A DNA stretch of 64,000 nt, from the NCBI GenBank assembly GCA_026874595.1, contig CM049320.1, forward strand, positions 49,800,714-49,864,713. The letters are read 5' to 3'. This stretch comes from Sipunculus nudus (Eukaryota; Annelida; Sipuncula; Golfingiida; Sipunculidae). The notes beneath the pieces were generated by a model, which had not been told where the DNA came from, did no database searches, and worked only from the letters and a program-made list of their open reading frames with translations. Every line of letters starts with the position of its first letter. Positions within the stretch are counted from its first letter, which is position 1. Positions 1-12,609 of this stretch are shown one piece after another. The translations under genes were made by a program, and so were the position numbers.

Positions 1-620
1 CCTAATTACAACAGAGCACGTAGTCATGACGAGCATAAATTTTGTTACGGAGATGAAACAAATCAGATTCCAGAACACTAGGCAGCATGAAATGTCTGGG
101 GGAATGAATTCTGTCAGAAAGAAGTCAGTGTTTTTTTTTGTTAACAAATAATTTAAAATTTATTCTCAGAACAATCCTAACATTACAATACACTAAATCA
201 ATAGAATTACACAGTATAACAATAATAAAAATGTACAGTACCAGAGTGTCCGGATTCTAGGCTTTGATTTCTGGATACCACCACTGTCACAGCTAAACAA
301 GAGTCCTTTAATACAAATAATCCACGTAAATAGTTCAAATAAATCTTTCCAAAGAAAAGTCCGATTTAGTTATAATCCAGAAGAAAAACTGAAGACAATC
401 CGTATATAAAGTCTGTATAAAATCCGCTGAAGAGCTGTAAGTTCTGCAATTATCGGAAAGGTCCCCAATAAAACACTGACGATAGAGTACCACTCTTCCG
501 TGTCCGCTGGTATTTTCTCTCTGCCGGCTCTAAAAACAGCCCCTATTTATAGCTTTTTCACCCAAAGTCGAACTTTCATTCTGAACCCTCTAGACTACAC
601 AATAATACACGCGCGGCCAT
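1..620 (-). repeat. LTR-like dispersed repeat, copy 1 (cut by the window edge)
   Basis: This segment matches 4845-5420 over most of its length, in the same orientation. Shared blocks include ACACTAGGCAGC, TGAAATGTCT, GAAGTCAGTG, TTACAATACACTAAATCAAT and GTCCGCTGG. Read on the minus strand, both copies have a TATA-like box at the upstream end (revcomp of 542-552 here) and an AATAAA signal downstream (revcomp of 159-164), with about 380 bp between. That order resembles a long terminal repeat, but no primer-binding site, target duplication or gag-pol was found. It could also be another promoter-bearing repeat. Confidence 0.5.
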
Positions 621-798
621 AGCGCAGTAAGAGACCCGAAATTTCTATACTACACTGAGTACTGTGTTTACACTACTTGAGAGTTCAGCAAGTGCGGTTA
701 TTTATAGCAGCGCACAGGGTTTGCGCTTAAGACGAATCAGAATGCCTAGCGCATGCCACGTTATGTTATATCCCGCGGCATAACAAACAAATACATGG

Positions 799-802
<4 letters not shown>

Positions 803-838
<36 letters not shown>
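803..838. repeat. (AT)n microsatellite
   Basis: An uninterrupted run of alternating A and T lies just outside LTR-like copy 1. Confidence 0.95.
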
Positions 839-839
<1 letters not shown>

Positions 840-841
<2 letters not shown>

Positions 842-2680
842 CATGGAAAATCTTTAAGTCAGGTTTGTCTCGCAATTTTCAAAACTAGTCAGCAATAAAT
901 TATAAAAAAAAAACAGACGTTTATCAATATTTGCTAGAGTCTTCGTATGGTCTTTTTGGGAAGATGAAAAAAAACAAGCATCCACTAACCATGTTAACTG
1001 TAAACGCCAGAAAGACTGATAATGAAGTTCCCCCAGCAACCAGCAGAATCACATAGTTGAACAAGATATTTAAAACAGAATGTATCGTATCGGTACCTGA
1101 AATTTAAAACAATAAAATTAACATTTCTTACAAACTGCAGGGAAACAGAATGAGGCATTTCAATATTAGACAAAGATATCCCTTACTTCTGCAGAAATAC
1201 TTCTTTTCAATTGGGGCATCCAGCCGAGGCATGCACCATACTGATTTCATCTATACCCAGTTACTTATACTCTGTCTCAACGATAGCAATAATGCATTTA
1301 ATCCGTTTTTAGTCAGTACTGGATACATCTGTTTAGGACAGTGGTTGCGTTCATTCAGAACTACAAATGATTAGAACTAAACAGCTTCTGGATTAAGGCC
1401 TGTCATTTTTTATATGTATATTGAGATCGAAATGATGTATCGCCTAATACTGGAATCTGAAATACGTCAGGGGATTTCACCAATAGGGATTGTTCTCCAG
1501 TAATCTTTTTGTACGGAATCCGTCTGATTATGGATCTAAGTGTGATAATATTCGAGAAAATGCGTTTGGTCGATAAACGATAGTTTCACAATCTTAAGTA
1601 AGCATGATTATAAATTATAAAGACGAAATGCCCACATATATTATGACAATACCAATTTCTAAGATTCCCTATAGTAGATTTATTTCACATCTGATAAAAA
1701 TATCATGGACAAGAGATGTTTTAAGCTTTGCTGTAGAATTTGTGTGATATTATGACTTTATCACCTACCAAAGAATTTAATGGAATATTAAAGGGGCCCA
1801 ATCACCTATCTGAACTTTATAAACTGAAGGTAATCCCTTGGGGCTTTTATAAAATATAAGCCAGAAAACGTGGATAAAAAAAACAGGCTGCCTGTTTTGT
1901 TTACATCAACGTGTTTATAATATTTTGGGCCAGCCAAAATAATCAAAACAAATGAACTATGGCATCTGGCAGCAAGTCAGATATGCCTAAGCTTTGCAAA
2001 TGGCGTTTTGCGACAAGTGATTTTTCTAACTCCGCATACAAGCAATCTACCACTTTAGGTTACATGTTTTTCCCGTCTGTCAACATTGCTGTGTTTACAA
2101 ACATGTTGTGGATAAACAAGTTCATACATGCTTCTCGAAGGTCTTAACAGAATTTGGCACAACTAAAGTTTAGATAATACCGGTCAGGTAGGAGATATTG
2201 CCCCGTTGATAAGATGAATACCAGTAGCAACGTATTGAAAATTATCATCAGACTTTCCGTGGATACAATATTTCCGTTGACGTTATCCTGGTCACTACTC
2301 TCTGTACTCTTATCTCATGATTGGCAAGCCAGACAGTTATAAACTTTGGCTATATATACGTCTTACTATATTATGCATTAACCTGTTTATCATTCTTTAA
2401 ATATAATTATTATTTTATCAATGATCATCATTACCTATTTTTCAAGCAAAAGGAAGATCGTCACAATAGATACTGAGTGACTAAATCATACCTTTCATAC
2501 GATAAACTCACCATAATTGAAATAGCTGATGCTGAGTCCACATATCACAAAGAACGCATGCTGGAGCGATGCTGCCCTGCCGTATATAAAGGACCGATAA
2601 AAGAATGCTAGGGGATATCCTGAAGAGAAAATTTAACAGTGCCATAAGCTTTTAATGTAAACTATTTTGATATATTATAG
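840..2680. other. Stretch with no recognisable gene
   Basis: The DNA is AT-rich and the open frames are short, without motifs or splice-bordered exon structure. A TTAAAGGGG-type motif occurs near 1790; similar motifs recur near 30127 and 48575, which might mark the ends of small DNA transposons, but no paired termini were confirmed. Confidence 0.5.
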
Positions 2681-2689
2681 ACTTTGCTA

Positions 2690-3190
2690 ATATCTAAAAA
2701 ATATAAGAATAATAATAACAATTATAAAATACTAAATAATAATACTATTTATAATAATGATAATAATAATAAAAAAAATATATGAATTAATTAAATATAT
2801 ATTTATAAAATAGCATATAGATGAAACATTCCATACATATATTGCTCAGACAATAAGACAAATTATCTCGATGTACATTTTCGAGGCGTTGACAGCCGTA
2901 TACACAGGACAAAAAAGGAATGCTAGGGGTATCTCGAAGAGAACGACTTAACATTGTCATAAACTTTTGAGTTAAAGCACTTTTAATATACATTAGACTT
3001 TGCTACTATCTTAAACTATATAAAAATGATATTCCATGATTATGAGTAATAATATTAATAATAATGATAAAACTACTACTACTTCTGTAAATAATAATAA
3101 TAATAAAATAATCATCAACATAATAATAATAAAAAGAATAATAGGAATAATACGTCTAATAATAATAATAATAATTATAATATTAAGATG
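2690..3190. repeat. AAT/TAA-rich simple-repeat region
   Basis: Imperfect AAT/TAA runs occur around 2700-2780 and 3040-3185. Two pieces (near 2590-2700 and 2900-3010) share words such as GAATGCTAGGGG and TAGACTTTGCTA, so there is also a diverged duplication of roughly 315 bp here. Confidence 0.75.
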
Positions 3191-3314
3191 AAATATATCA
3201 GAATATATTACCAAGACAATAATAAAATAAACTGGATGTAATTTTTTAGCCATTAATTTTGCTGAATATTTACAAAAATAATTACACGCACCGGCGGAGA
3301 ATTGTGTGTGTGTG

Positions 3315-3331
3315 CGGGGGGGGGGGGGGGT
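3315..3331. repeat. Poly(G) tract after a GT run
   Basis: About 17 consecutive G follow a TGTGTGTG run, about 70 bp before the minisatellite. Confidence 0.85.
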
Positions 3332-3401
3332 TGACGCCTTTGAGAAGTCAAGCTACGACAAGCTGCCGACAACCGGCGACACAATCGCCGCGACGAAGCG
3401 A

Positions 3402-4556
3402 GGTGAAATGGTGAGGAGTCGAGCCGGCGAGAGATCGGGCATCGGGACGTCAGTATGACGGAATGGTGAGGAGACGAGCCGGCGAGAGATCGGGCATCGG
3501 GACGTCAGAATGATGGAATGGTGAGGAGACGAGCCGGCGAGAGATCGGGCATCGGGACGTCAGAATGATGGAATGGTGAGGAGACGAGCCGGCGAGAGAT
3601 CGGGCATCGGGACGTCAGAATGATGGAATGGTGAAGAGACGAGCCGGCGAGAGATCGGGCATCGAGACGTCAGAATGATGGAATGGTGAGGAGACGAGCC
3701 GGCGAGAGATCGGGCATCGGGACGTCAGTATGACGGAATGGTGAGGAGACGAGCCGGCGACAGATCGGGCATCGGGACGTCAGAATGATGGAATGGTGAG
3801 GAGACGAGCCGGCGAGAGATCGGGCATCGGGACGTCAGAATGATGGAATGGTGAGGAGACGAGCCGGCGAGAGATCGGGCATCGGGACGTCAGAATGATC
3901 GAATGGTGAAGAGACGAGCCGGCGAGAGATCGGGCATCGGGACGTCAGAATGATGGAATGGTGAGGAGACGAGCCGGTGAGAGATCGGGCATGGAGACGT
4001 CAGAATGATGGAATGGTGAGGAGACGAGCCGGCGAGAGATCGGGCATGGAGACGTCAGAATGATGGAATGGTGAGGAGACGAGCCGGCGAGAGATCGGGC
4101 ATCGGGACGTCAGAATGATGGAATGGTGAAGAGACGAGCCGGCGAGAGATCGGGCATCGGGACGTCAGAATGATGGAATGGTGAGGAGACGAGCCGGTGA
4201 GAGATCGGGCATGGAGACGTCAGAATGATGGAATGGTGAGGAGACGAGCCGGCGAGAGATCGGGCATCGGGACGTCAGAATGATGGAATGGTGAGGAGAC
4301 GAGCCGGCGAGAGATCGGGCATCGGGACGTCAGAATGATGGATTGGTATGGAGACGAGCCGGCGAGAGATCGGGCATGGAGACGTCAGAATGATGGAATG
4401 GTGAGGAGACGAGCCGGCGAGAGATCGGGCATCGGGACGTCAGAATGATGGAATGATGAGGAGACGAGCCGGTGAGAGATCGGGCATGGAGACGTAAGAA
4501 TGATGGAATGGTGAGGAGACGAGCCGTCATGGGGACGTCGGAAAGATGGAATGGCC
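3402..4556. repeat. 55-bp minisatellite, about 21 units
   Basis: The array is a head-to-tail repeat of a 55-bp unit containing GAGACGAGCCGGCGAGAGAT followed by CGGGCATCGGGACGTCAGAA. It is much richer in GC than its surroundings. Units differ at a few positions: CATCGGG versus CATGGAG, GGCGAG versus GGTGAG, GTGAGGAG versus GTGAAGAG, and AATGATG versus TATGACG. The last unit (about 4502 on) is truncated and diverged. Because 55 is not a multiple of three, frames crossing it change register at each unit, so the open frames here are artefacts. Confidence 0.95.
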
Positions 4557-4844
4557 GCGTTAGGAGATGAATGTGGAGGGGAATCTGTTGATAGCAAGGC
4601 CGACGAGGGGTGTATCGATGCTCCATGTTGGTTCACTGAGGTGCCGAAGTATAGCAAGTATCTAGATATAAGGGAGAGATATAGGGCAAAACAACGGGCA
4701 GAAAGTCGCGAGTGATCAGAAGTATACTTAACGGTGATAAGTTTAAGTGAGAAATGAGCAAGGTTACAGGGGACAAAAACACAACTCAGCAAAAAACTAA
4801 AAAAATGTAATTTTAATTTTAAAAATATAGTGTTACGGAACCTT

Positions 4845-5420
4845 ATATAAACAGATCACGTATGCGTGATGAACACAAATTTTGTATTGGAGATAAAAAC
4901 AAATCATTTTCTGTAACACTAGGCAGCGTGAAATGTCTAGGGGAATGAATAAAGAAGTCAGTGTTTTTTTGTTAACATATAACTATAATTTATTCTTAAA
5001 ACAACACTAACATTACAATACACTAAATCAATACTATTATACAGTAAAACAGCGGTATAACAACAAATCAATACAATCACATAGAAAAACAATGCGCACA
5101 GTACCTGGATACCAACTAAGTCACCACGATAAGTCCTTTAAATGTAAACTCTCGGAGAATGACAGTCAAGTGTAAAGCTCTTGCTACAACCCAGAAAGTA
5201 AACTGAAGTCCAAATGCATAAAATCTAGGAGAAAGTCTTTGAAAATGTATAATTGCCGCATTCGTCGGATAAGGTCCTAGAATCTGACACACGCTTCTGC
5301 GTCCGCTGGAATCTTCTCTGCTCTCTGCCCTCCCGTTCTAAAACACTCCTTTATATACCTTCACACCCAAAGCCGAGAATTTTCCACTTCATGAACAGTC
5401 TATAAGATCTTGCATAACAC
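4845..5420 (-). repeat. LTR-like dispersed repeat, copy 2
   Basis: This is the second copy of the repeat at 1-620. On the minus strand it has a TATA-like box (revcomp of 5348-5359) and an AATAAA signal (revcomp of 4989-4994), in the same order and at nearly the same spacing as copy 1. The two copies bracket about 4.2 kb that contains the minisatellite and no gag-pol reading frame. Either two solo LTRs or a non-autonomous LTR element would fit. Confidence 0.5.
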
Positions 5421-8400
5421 ACGTTTCACAAGGAGAAAACAGGAGAATACTCAGGAAAATACTAGGGAAATGGAAATGAGACAGCCGACCCTCGCAGGTA
5501 AATGTAAGATTTTTGGACAGTAAGTGAACACAGCAAAAGTAATTGATTAAAAAAATAATCTGGCAACTAAATGATTTGTTAAATAAATCAATCAAAGACT
5601 TACCTGTTTATGAATTATTAAAGTACAAGATGGAGTTGGTATAGGGAAAAATAAAGAAGTAAATAAACATAGCTATAAAGAGAACCACCTATAAATAGAA
5701 AACTAGCAACAGAAACCCAGATTAGTGTGGTGTGTGGTGGCAGCTAGGAGACAGAATGACAGATAGTTATAGGGAAGTTCACGGGCCGAGCCCGGCGCCG
5801 CCGCCAGTCGAGAGAAGGTCAAGCGTGGCCAAGCCTAGTTTATCAGGAGCCGCAGCCGATATATCATTCAGCCGGTGTGAACCTATAAATTGCTGAGCTC
5901 AGTTTGGCTTGGAAAAAAAAACAATACAAAAAGATAAATATGTTACAATCGGAAATGCCCGAAACATAAACTGATTGATTCAAAGTTAGTTTTGTTGATT
6001 TTGATGGTGATTGACAAAGTTGAAGTTCTTTGCATTATAATGCATGGTCAAGCCTGACAACCCTAAAAAATAGGAGTCACACGAATTATAAATAACTTGT
6101 AAAACGGGTATGTATCATCGTTATAACAATAAACTCTTAGGTCAGTTTAAGCCAGCCGAAATTTTACAAGCCACATCGACGCACAAAACTCGGCTTACCG
6201 TCTTTTTGTCCAAGCCACCCGCATTTAATGGTGTGAATAAAAGGGCTCCGAAATCTAGTCATTGGTCAGGGTACCAACATGAACAGACGGGATCAAACAT
6301 TACTAGATGGCTGGTTGAAATACTGCCGATAGAGTCAGGGGTCAGTGTATGAACATGAACCAACAGCACGGGCACTGGCAGGATTCGGAACAAGCTGTAA
6401 GACTAGCAGGGTGTCAGCTTACACATCCGATAGGGCCAAAACAGGCTATGCTGTAATGGATATTTTTTTAACTGGGAGCGACAAGGATGTGAAGGATACA
6501 AGTGATGTAAAGTTTTAAAATGCCGTGAATATGGGAACTGAAACTCATAGAACAGTTTGACTGTATAAATATGGGATTAAACAGAGATAATGGATTCCTA
6601 ACCCATTACAAAGACTAAACATAGGACACAACTATTTAAGACTATGTACATACTTTTTTTATTTTTACACCATTACACAACACAACAATTGAAAACTTGG
6701 AACACTCCCTTGCTTCTAAAGAATCAGTAACCACTTCACTGGACACCTGCTACCTGGAAATCATGATCACTAATCCACCAATCCCCTAATTCAGCCAGCA
6801 CCGACACAACTTAACAATAGACCCGACAAGCTTGACCATAATCCTGTCCAAATGAACCATACTGGGAAAAGCTACCTGAGGAACAGCTCCTTTACACCTG
6901 AGGAAGGGGGCCGAGCACCCGAAAGCTTGTGTACAAGAACCTACACACAGCTGGTCTTTTTCAAAAGGTGTCAACCATTTACATTACTTTTGTAAGGATA
7001 CAAGTGATTGAAGTGAAGGTCACCCGGGAGGGGTAAATATGAAGGGGAATGGATAGCCGTGATAACACGATTCGGTAGGCACTTATATTGGGCTGGAAGG
7101 TTTTACTTGAGTCGTAATACAAGCCATATCGAGGAATATGCATCGGAGTGGTCCTACATTATGTTGCATTCATCTCGTGGTGAATTGCCCATGATCTTAA
7201 CAATAGGCTTTGAATGATGAATTAACACAAAATAATACATGTGAAACAACAACCTAAACTGAAACTCCGTCTCTATGGTAGCGAGTCATTTCCTGTATCG
7301 CGTTCAAGTTTGCTGCTTTTATTAACCCGTTCGAGCCATGCTTGAATTCATGTTGTCAGAAATTCAACAACCATGCGCAGGCGTTTACTAATATGCTGAG
7401 TTGAAACGGAAATTTTCTCGCTCATGTTTAGTATTGTTAGAAGAATTCTAAATATGACAACGATTTGTCTGGTTCATGTCAATTGACTGTGTACCTGTAG
7501 GTTATAAGGCGTTGTCAAGAATACGAAAATGTTTGCATCCTCATGGGGCCTTATAATGCGATCTTGAGACCTAGACGTCAAGGCACTCTGGCAGCCAATG
7601 ATCATGTCGTAATGTAAGAGGGCCGATATGGCGCTACTACCACGACACAAGAAGACGTCGCGACACACTGGACGTCATCTGTGTCATGTGGCGTGTCGAG
7701 AGGCGTGTCGAGACGCGTGTCGCAGTGGCCTTTCAAGAGGGGTGTCAAGTGGGTTCTGCATCCCCCCCCCCGCACCCAAAATCATCATTTTTTAAGCTTT
7801 GCAAACCAAATTTACGACCCTTACCCCCTCCTTCCCGGACCAGAGGAATTTTTTAGGTTTACTTTCAATCTTTCTCGGCGTGACCCTCCATTTTTTAAAC
7901 TCCTGGATCCTGTCCCTTGGTGGGTTCACCCCTATACAATTCAGTTTGTTGGGCCTTGAGGCTACCAGCGTCTATACATGCACACCGTTCCGTCCAGTAG
8001 ATAAATGAAGGCAGTGACCAGTGGCTCATCATATACTATACAGAGCTACAACTGGGTCTACAGATATACCTAATTTGCTCTTCGGAGCTGTAATTTTTAA
8101 GGGTTTCTAAATGTTCTTGAAATTAGTTACATTTCTCTGTAAATTTAATTCTATAGATTTCAAGTTATATTTTTATATAACTTATTCATCATTCGTTGCA
8201 TAATTTTTAGATCACGGGCTGTTTACCACAATATAAATGCAACATAATGGAAGAACACTGGGATGCATTCCTCGATATTGCTTGTACCCTGACTTTCATT
8301 ATTGCCTAATGAGTCGGGTTGTCCCGGCTATCGTGGCAGTGGACCAGGTAACACGTTACGACGTGGTGAAGCACACGACAGGAGAGTGTCGGCTTTGCAT

Positions 8401-8540
8401 CGCCTATCGACACAACTTCCCTCATACACATGACAATCTCCGTGCCTTGAACCCTATTTATGCCACGAGTGTATAGGTCAATTGATATGCTTCTTTGGCT
8501 GAACGACACACTACCCAACACGCTAGGCGACGCAAACCGA
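5421..8540. other. Stretch with no recognisable gene
   Basis: Only short open frames without motifs are present. A small GC-rich pocket lies at about 5760-5870. A GTGTCGAGA/C motif repeats three times near 7690-7725, and a poly(C) tract lies near 7762-7771. Confidence 0.5.
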
Positions 8541-8548
8541 CATAATTA

Positions 8549-8606
8549 ACACACACACACAAACACACACACACACACCCTCACACGCACACACACACAC
8601 ACACAA
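8549..8606. repeat. (CA)n microsatellite
   Basis: An imperfect CA run with a few interruptions, followed by a short AT run. Confidence 0.9.
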
Positions 8607-8955
8607 TTATATATATATAATAATATAACCCCTCACAATTCCGCGGAACTCACTACTGTTCATTTTTAATAAGATATATCATTTGAACAAGAAGAATAAA
8701 TAAAAACAAAATATATCATATTTCCAGGACTAAACCAAATGAAATGTAGAAATTCCAAAATCTGCGGATACCAGGAAAGAAATTTCATTTTTTAGAAAAT
8801 CTTAACATTATTTGACTTAGTGAAATTCTATGAGGACGTGGAGTACTGGATGCGACCAAGGGAGGCATCCCCCACCCCACGGCCTGTACGCCCCTGTACA
8901 GTAAAGAGAGGTGCGAGGTAACTTTGTGATACGATGGTACACTATGAAAGAGCCA

Positions 8956-9324
8956 TTACCTGCAAGAAGTGAGAGTAAAAGACGCAGGCCATTTTCCGAA
9001 GCGCCAAGGCCGGCGGCCAGTGTTTTGATTAAACCTAGATCCTCCTCCATAGCTCAGATAAATGACCTCAAAACTATCATAACATTTACCTCCGTTCTCC
9101 CATGTGGTAAGACCGTGTGTCACTACAGTTGACACGGTCCACTGGTGTGGCACGAATGTGAACTCTCCTGTCACATCATCATAAGTGCGCATGCAAGGTT
9201 CCTGCCCGAACATCCCCCCGTCCGCTACAGTGAATAATGGCGACACCAGAGGCCACGCGTGACCGCATGAACCCCACCTGTTTAACTCTACGGCTAAAAT
9301 TAATACATCTTTATTTGGGGCCAT
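8956..9324 (-). CDS. Unrecognised exon-like open frame
   Basis: A 122-codon frame stays open in a pocket less AT-rich than its flanks. I do not recognise the protein. It has scattered Cys and Trp residues (WGSCGHAWP near the start, GQEPCMRTYDD in the middle, GKCYDSF later). The frame ends exactly at a good donor-like site (TGCAG then GTAATGG, last exon base 8960). A second donor-like GTAAATG follows ENGG, and an AACAG acceptor-like site precedes the WGSC codons. It may therefore be an internal exon of a secreted or extracellular protein, or the remnant of a mobile element. No partner exons were identified. Confidence 0.22.
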   Translation of the reverse strand: MAPNKDVLILAVELNRWGSCGHAWPLVSPLFTVADGGMFGQEPCMRTYDDVTGEFTFVPHQWTVSTVVTHGLTTWENGGKCYDSFEVIYLSYGGGSRFNQNTGRRPWRFGKWPASFTLTSCR

Positions 9325-9329
9325 GGTGG

Positions 9330-12300
9330 GGGTGAAGGTTGATGTACCGCTGAAAATATGTTAAAATTTATGTGGTATACATCATAAAAGAAAATTTAAT
9401 GAAAAAGCTGTTGATTCCTTGCAAATTATTATGACATTATTTATATACCCTGTTTGTTTTGTGTTACTGATAAGGATTCTTTCTTGTAACCTACTTATTT
9501 CTTTAAATTATTTTGGAATTAACTTAAAACGGTTTTGCTGTTTTTTTTTTTTTTTTGCTAATTTACGCTTTTTGGCTAATTCATATCATAGTTGTCAGTA
9601 AATGGAAAATTGAATATATTGAATAATATTGTTTATTGAATAATAAGACATGGATGTGGCCGATGTCAAATTAAGCTTAACATATCTAGATATTACGTGC
9701 TTGACAACCATACCTTAAAAATCTTTATTTTATATATCACGTCATTTGAAGCAGGCAAATAGATATTTATTTCTTAAAAAAGATCAAACCTCGGTAGACT
9801 GGACTATTCTCTTTATGTATGGATGGGTAGGAAATAATTTCAAATAATGTGCCAGGTTAATCGTTTGGCTTAAGATGCGTAATATATGGCCAGAAACATT
9901 CTCCAACCGCTTCACCTTAACCTCATTTGTTGCATAAAAACTGAATATTAAAATAGTGTACTTGTTTAAACTCTTTGCGCTCATACATAGGTTATGATAA
10001 GTTTACTTGCATACACCATATACTTGACAGACAGTGATCTGGAAATAAAATTTTATTTTCATGTTGTTTACTATAGTTGCACATATTTTGGCCAGGCAAA
10101 ACTCCTTCTACAAAGGGCATATTCTTTATGGCGAATTTTCAACCCATTGTATGGAGAGTTCATGAATAAGCTGAATACGTGAACAGGTAAAGTAGGTGTT
10201 GAAAAGCATATTTGCATAATGAAAATGTTTATCGAGTAGAATTCTTGCAAAGTTTCGGCATCGTCATACTAGCAAGTCTATGGTAGCTGTGAAAAGCAAG
10301 CTGTAACAGACTTTGCAGAATGAAGTGACTTTCAGCATCTATCAGTAGTTTTTAGGTTTATTCCAATTTGGTTTGAGGAATGATAATAACATAGTTGTAT
10401 AAAGACTGTGATCCAAATAAATGGATTCGAATATTGTGGAAAGGAAGTCCCTCGCGGCCTCAAGATAAGGGAGGATTGTGAAAGGATGGATCTGTGACAG
10501 GTGGCAGTGGGATGAAACCTTCCAAGGAAATTGTTATATATTTAGACAATAAACGAATTGTTGTTAAAAATGCTTCAATTATATTTTAGGGTTGAGTCTC
10601 TCTATTGTCCAATCACCCTGTTCTTTATTTTATACAACAGCAATTTTCCCTGTTTCTAGAATATAGAAGCGTTTAAATGTAAAATTATATTTGCCAAATG
10701 CGTGAAGATTAAGTAACTGTGACTATGACTTTAATTATGTTTGGTGTTTATGTTCCCTAAACATATTCATTATTAGCTAATTATGAGATAGGAGGAACCG
10801 CATGTACATTCAAGTTTTAATGTGTTTAACAGGTCTTTGAAAGTAGTAGTTTTTTGGAAATTCAAATGTTTCAGGTATCCACATCGCCGCTAAACATTTA
10901 CGGACACAAAATTGAGTTATTTTTACAGCATTTCTATTGAAGGATCTCAAATAATTTCTTACCAGGTATTAAATTTTACCTTGCTGCTTAGTGAGATAGA
11001 GTGAGTTAATAAAAGTTAATCTGAATTCAATAATTTAACATTTAAATTTTATTTAATATTTAAATACCCATTAATCACATATTTGCCTTCACAAATGCAA
11101 CTATTTCAGGTCACACAGGAGACTGAACATTTTGTATAAAACTTTCGACAATCCTTTTCTGAAAATGTTGAGCGAAGTACATAAATATCATACCTTTGAA
11201 GCAGTTAAGCCCCTCATTAGCAAAATCCTGGCTCCGCCACTGATACCGAACTGTACATTTTTTTTTACTCTTGGGAATTTTCTACTGGGCGGTGGCTCCT
11301 GCTTTCTTATATTTATATATTATGGTCATTCGCGTTTGGTTACTTCAAAAACACAATTCATTATAAAATAAGCCCCTGGATTAATGAAAGAAAAAAAAAA
11401 CCCAGATCAGTATATATACTCTGAAGTATACACGCATTAGTAAGATGAAAATTATTATTGTTTATATTATTATTATTATTTATTATCATTATTTTTAATT
11501 TGAATATATTATTTTTAATTGTTATTATTTTTATTAATATTATTATTATTATTATTAATTTTATTACTTCTTTAAATTATTATTATTATTATTATTACAG
11601 AATTATATCAAATGTCCTGTAACTCATGCAAACTTATAAGTCCCACCAAGACGGCTTTTCCCCGGCAATGCAAGCCTGACATCTCTGGCTATACCATCAC
11701 AAAGACTGCATGATGACCACATGATTAATGAACAGGTCAATTGGACTGGCATGATGATGAAAATAAGCAGAAGATAAGAATGATATTGTTATTTAGGACT
11801 GACAAGGCGGAATAGCTGCGTCAAAGCACTCGCTGAAGAATATCCTTGATTGTGACTTTTTTAAGATGTGCTGAAAGCATCTGCTTAAACTGGAAGGAAA
11901 ATCCGATAATTCTGACCCATGCATCGACTATGTAAAGAAAAAGATATATAATATAGACTCATGGCTGTGGTAAACATCCATGGAATTTTTCTTATCTGCA
12001 ATGCAGAAGAGTAGTTTTTGTTTTATCCATAAACATTGGATAATCTACTAATCATACTGCCAAAACCATTTCATTATAGATAAGTAAATACCGTATTTAT
12101 TTGATCAGTTACCCAGGCGTTTATTTTTTTTCAAACCCTGCTTCGACCCGGCGTTATAGGCTATACGACTCCTTTGCAACTCCGGCGTTTATAAAAAGAA
12201 AATACGTTTTCAGGCTCAGCAGACAAAAGTACAAAACTACACGTCGAAACAATTAAATCACCGTCACTACTTTGGGACGCAAAGGAACATCGCCGGTAAA

Positions 12301-12360
12301 GGGATTGTGTTTACGACATATACTATGTATATCAGGTGCCATGGAGGTATGGGCCACTCG
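9330..12360. other. Stretch with no recognisable gene
   Basis: AT-rich DNA with short frames lacking motifs. The only structured part is the ATT-rich region annotated separately. Confidence 0.5.
11454..11600. repeat. (ATT)n-rich simple repeat
   Basis: Imperfect TTA/ATT trinucleotide runs broken by short AT-rich spacers. Confidence 0.85.
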
Positions 12361-12364
12361 CGTA

Positions 12365-12601
12365 TTATAATAAGAATGTACGGGGAATTAGAGCGAGAGA
12401 TTTTGCAGGTGTCCACAAGAATCTGTCCGCGCATACCCCTGCCATATTGTGGCTGTTCCGTTTTATTTTACACCGCATGCATTTGGTAACATTATTTCCA
12501 TCTGAATAAGAGGTAACTCTTGCATTTACTGTGCACCACGTACAACTGGTAACATTGGTCCCATAGTTCAGCTTGACACAGCGTACTCGAGCAATTCCGA
12601 C
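12365..12601 (-). CDS. Candidate small Cys-rich exon with two CxxC motifs
   Basis: This minus-strand frame runs 78 codons to a stop and has no initiator Met. It starts straight after an acceptor-like TATACTAG. It contains an internal duplication: NVTSCTWC and, about 21 residues later, NVTKCMRC, giving a CxxC-x17-CxxC arrangement. The two NVT sequons suggest an extracellular protein, while the spacing would also suit a zinc ribbon. A donor-like GTATGC follows MAG. I do not recognise the family, and the polypyrimidine tract of the acceptor is poor. It could be a chance frame. Confidence 0.18.
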   Translation of the reverse strand, partial: VGIARVRCVKLNYGTNVTSCTWCTVNARVTSYSDGNNVTKCMRCKIKRNSHNMAGVCADRFLWTPAKSLALIPRTFLL

Positions 12602-12609
12602 CTAGTATA

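Noticed and set aside
3402-4556. CRISPR-like array
   Set aside because: There are no unique spacers between repeats; the units are contiguous minisatellite copies in a eukaryotic genome.
3402-4792. Open frames of 98 and 135 codons on the minus strand through the 55-bp array
   Set aside because: The unit length is not a multiple of three, so the frames change register at each unit, and the Ser/His-rich sequence is simply the translated repeat.
8237-8521. Overlapping open frames of 79 and 71 codons
   Set aside because: They occupy opposite strands of the same segment, and neither shows a recognisable motif.
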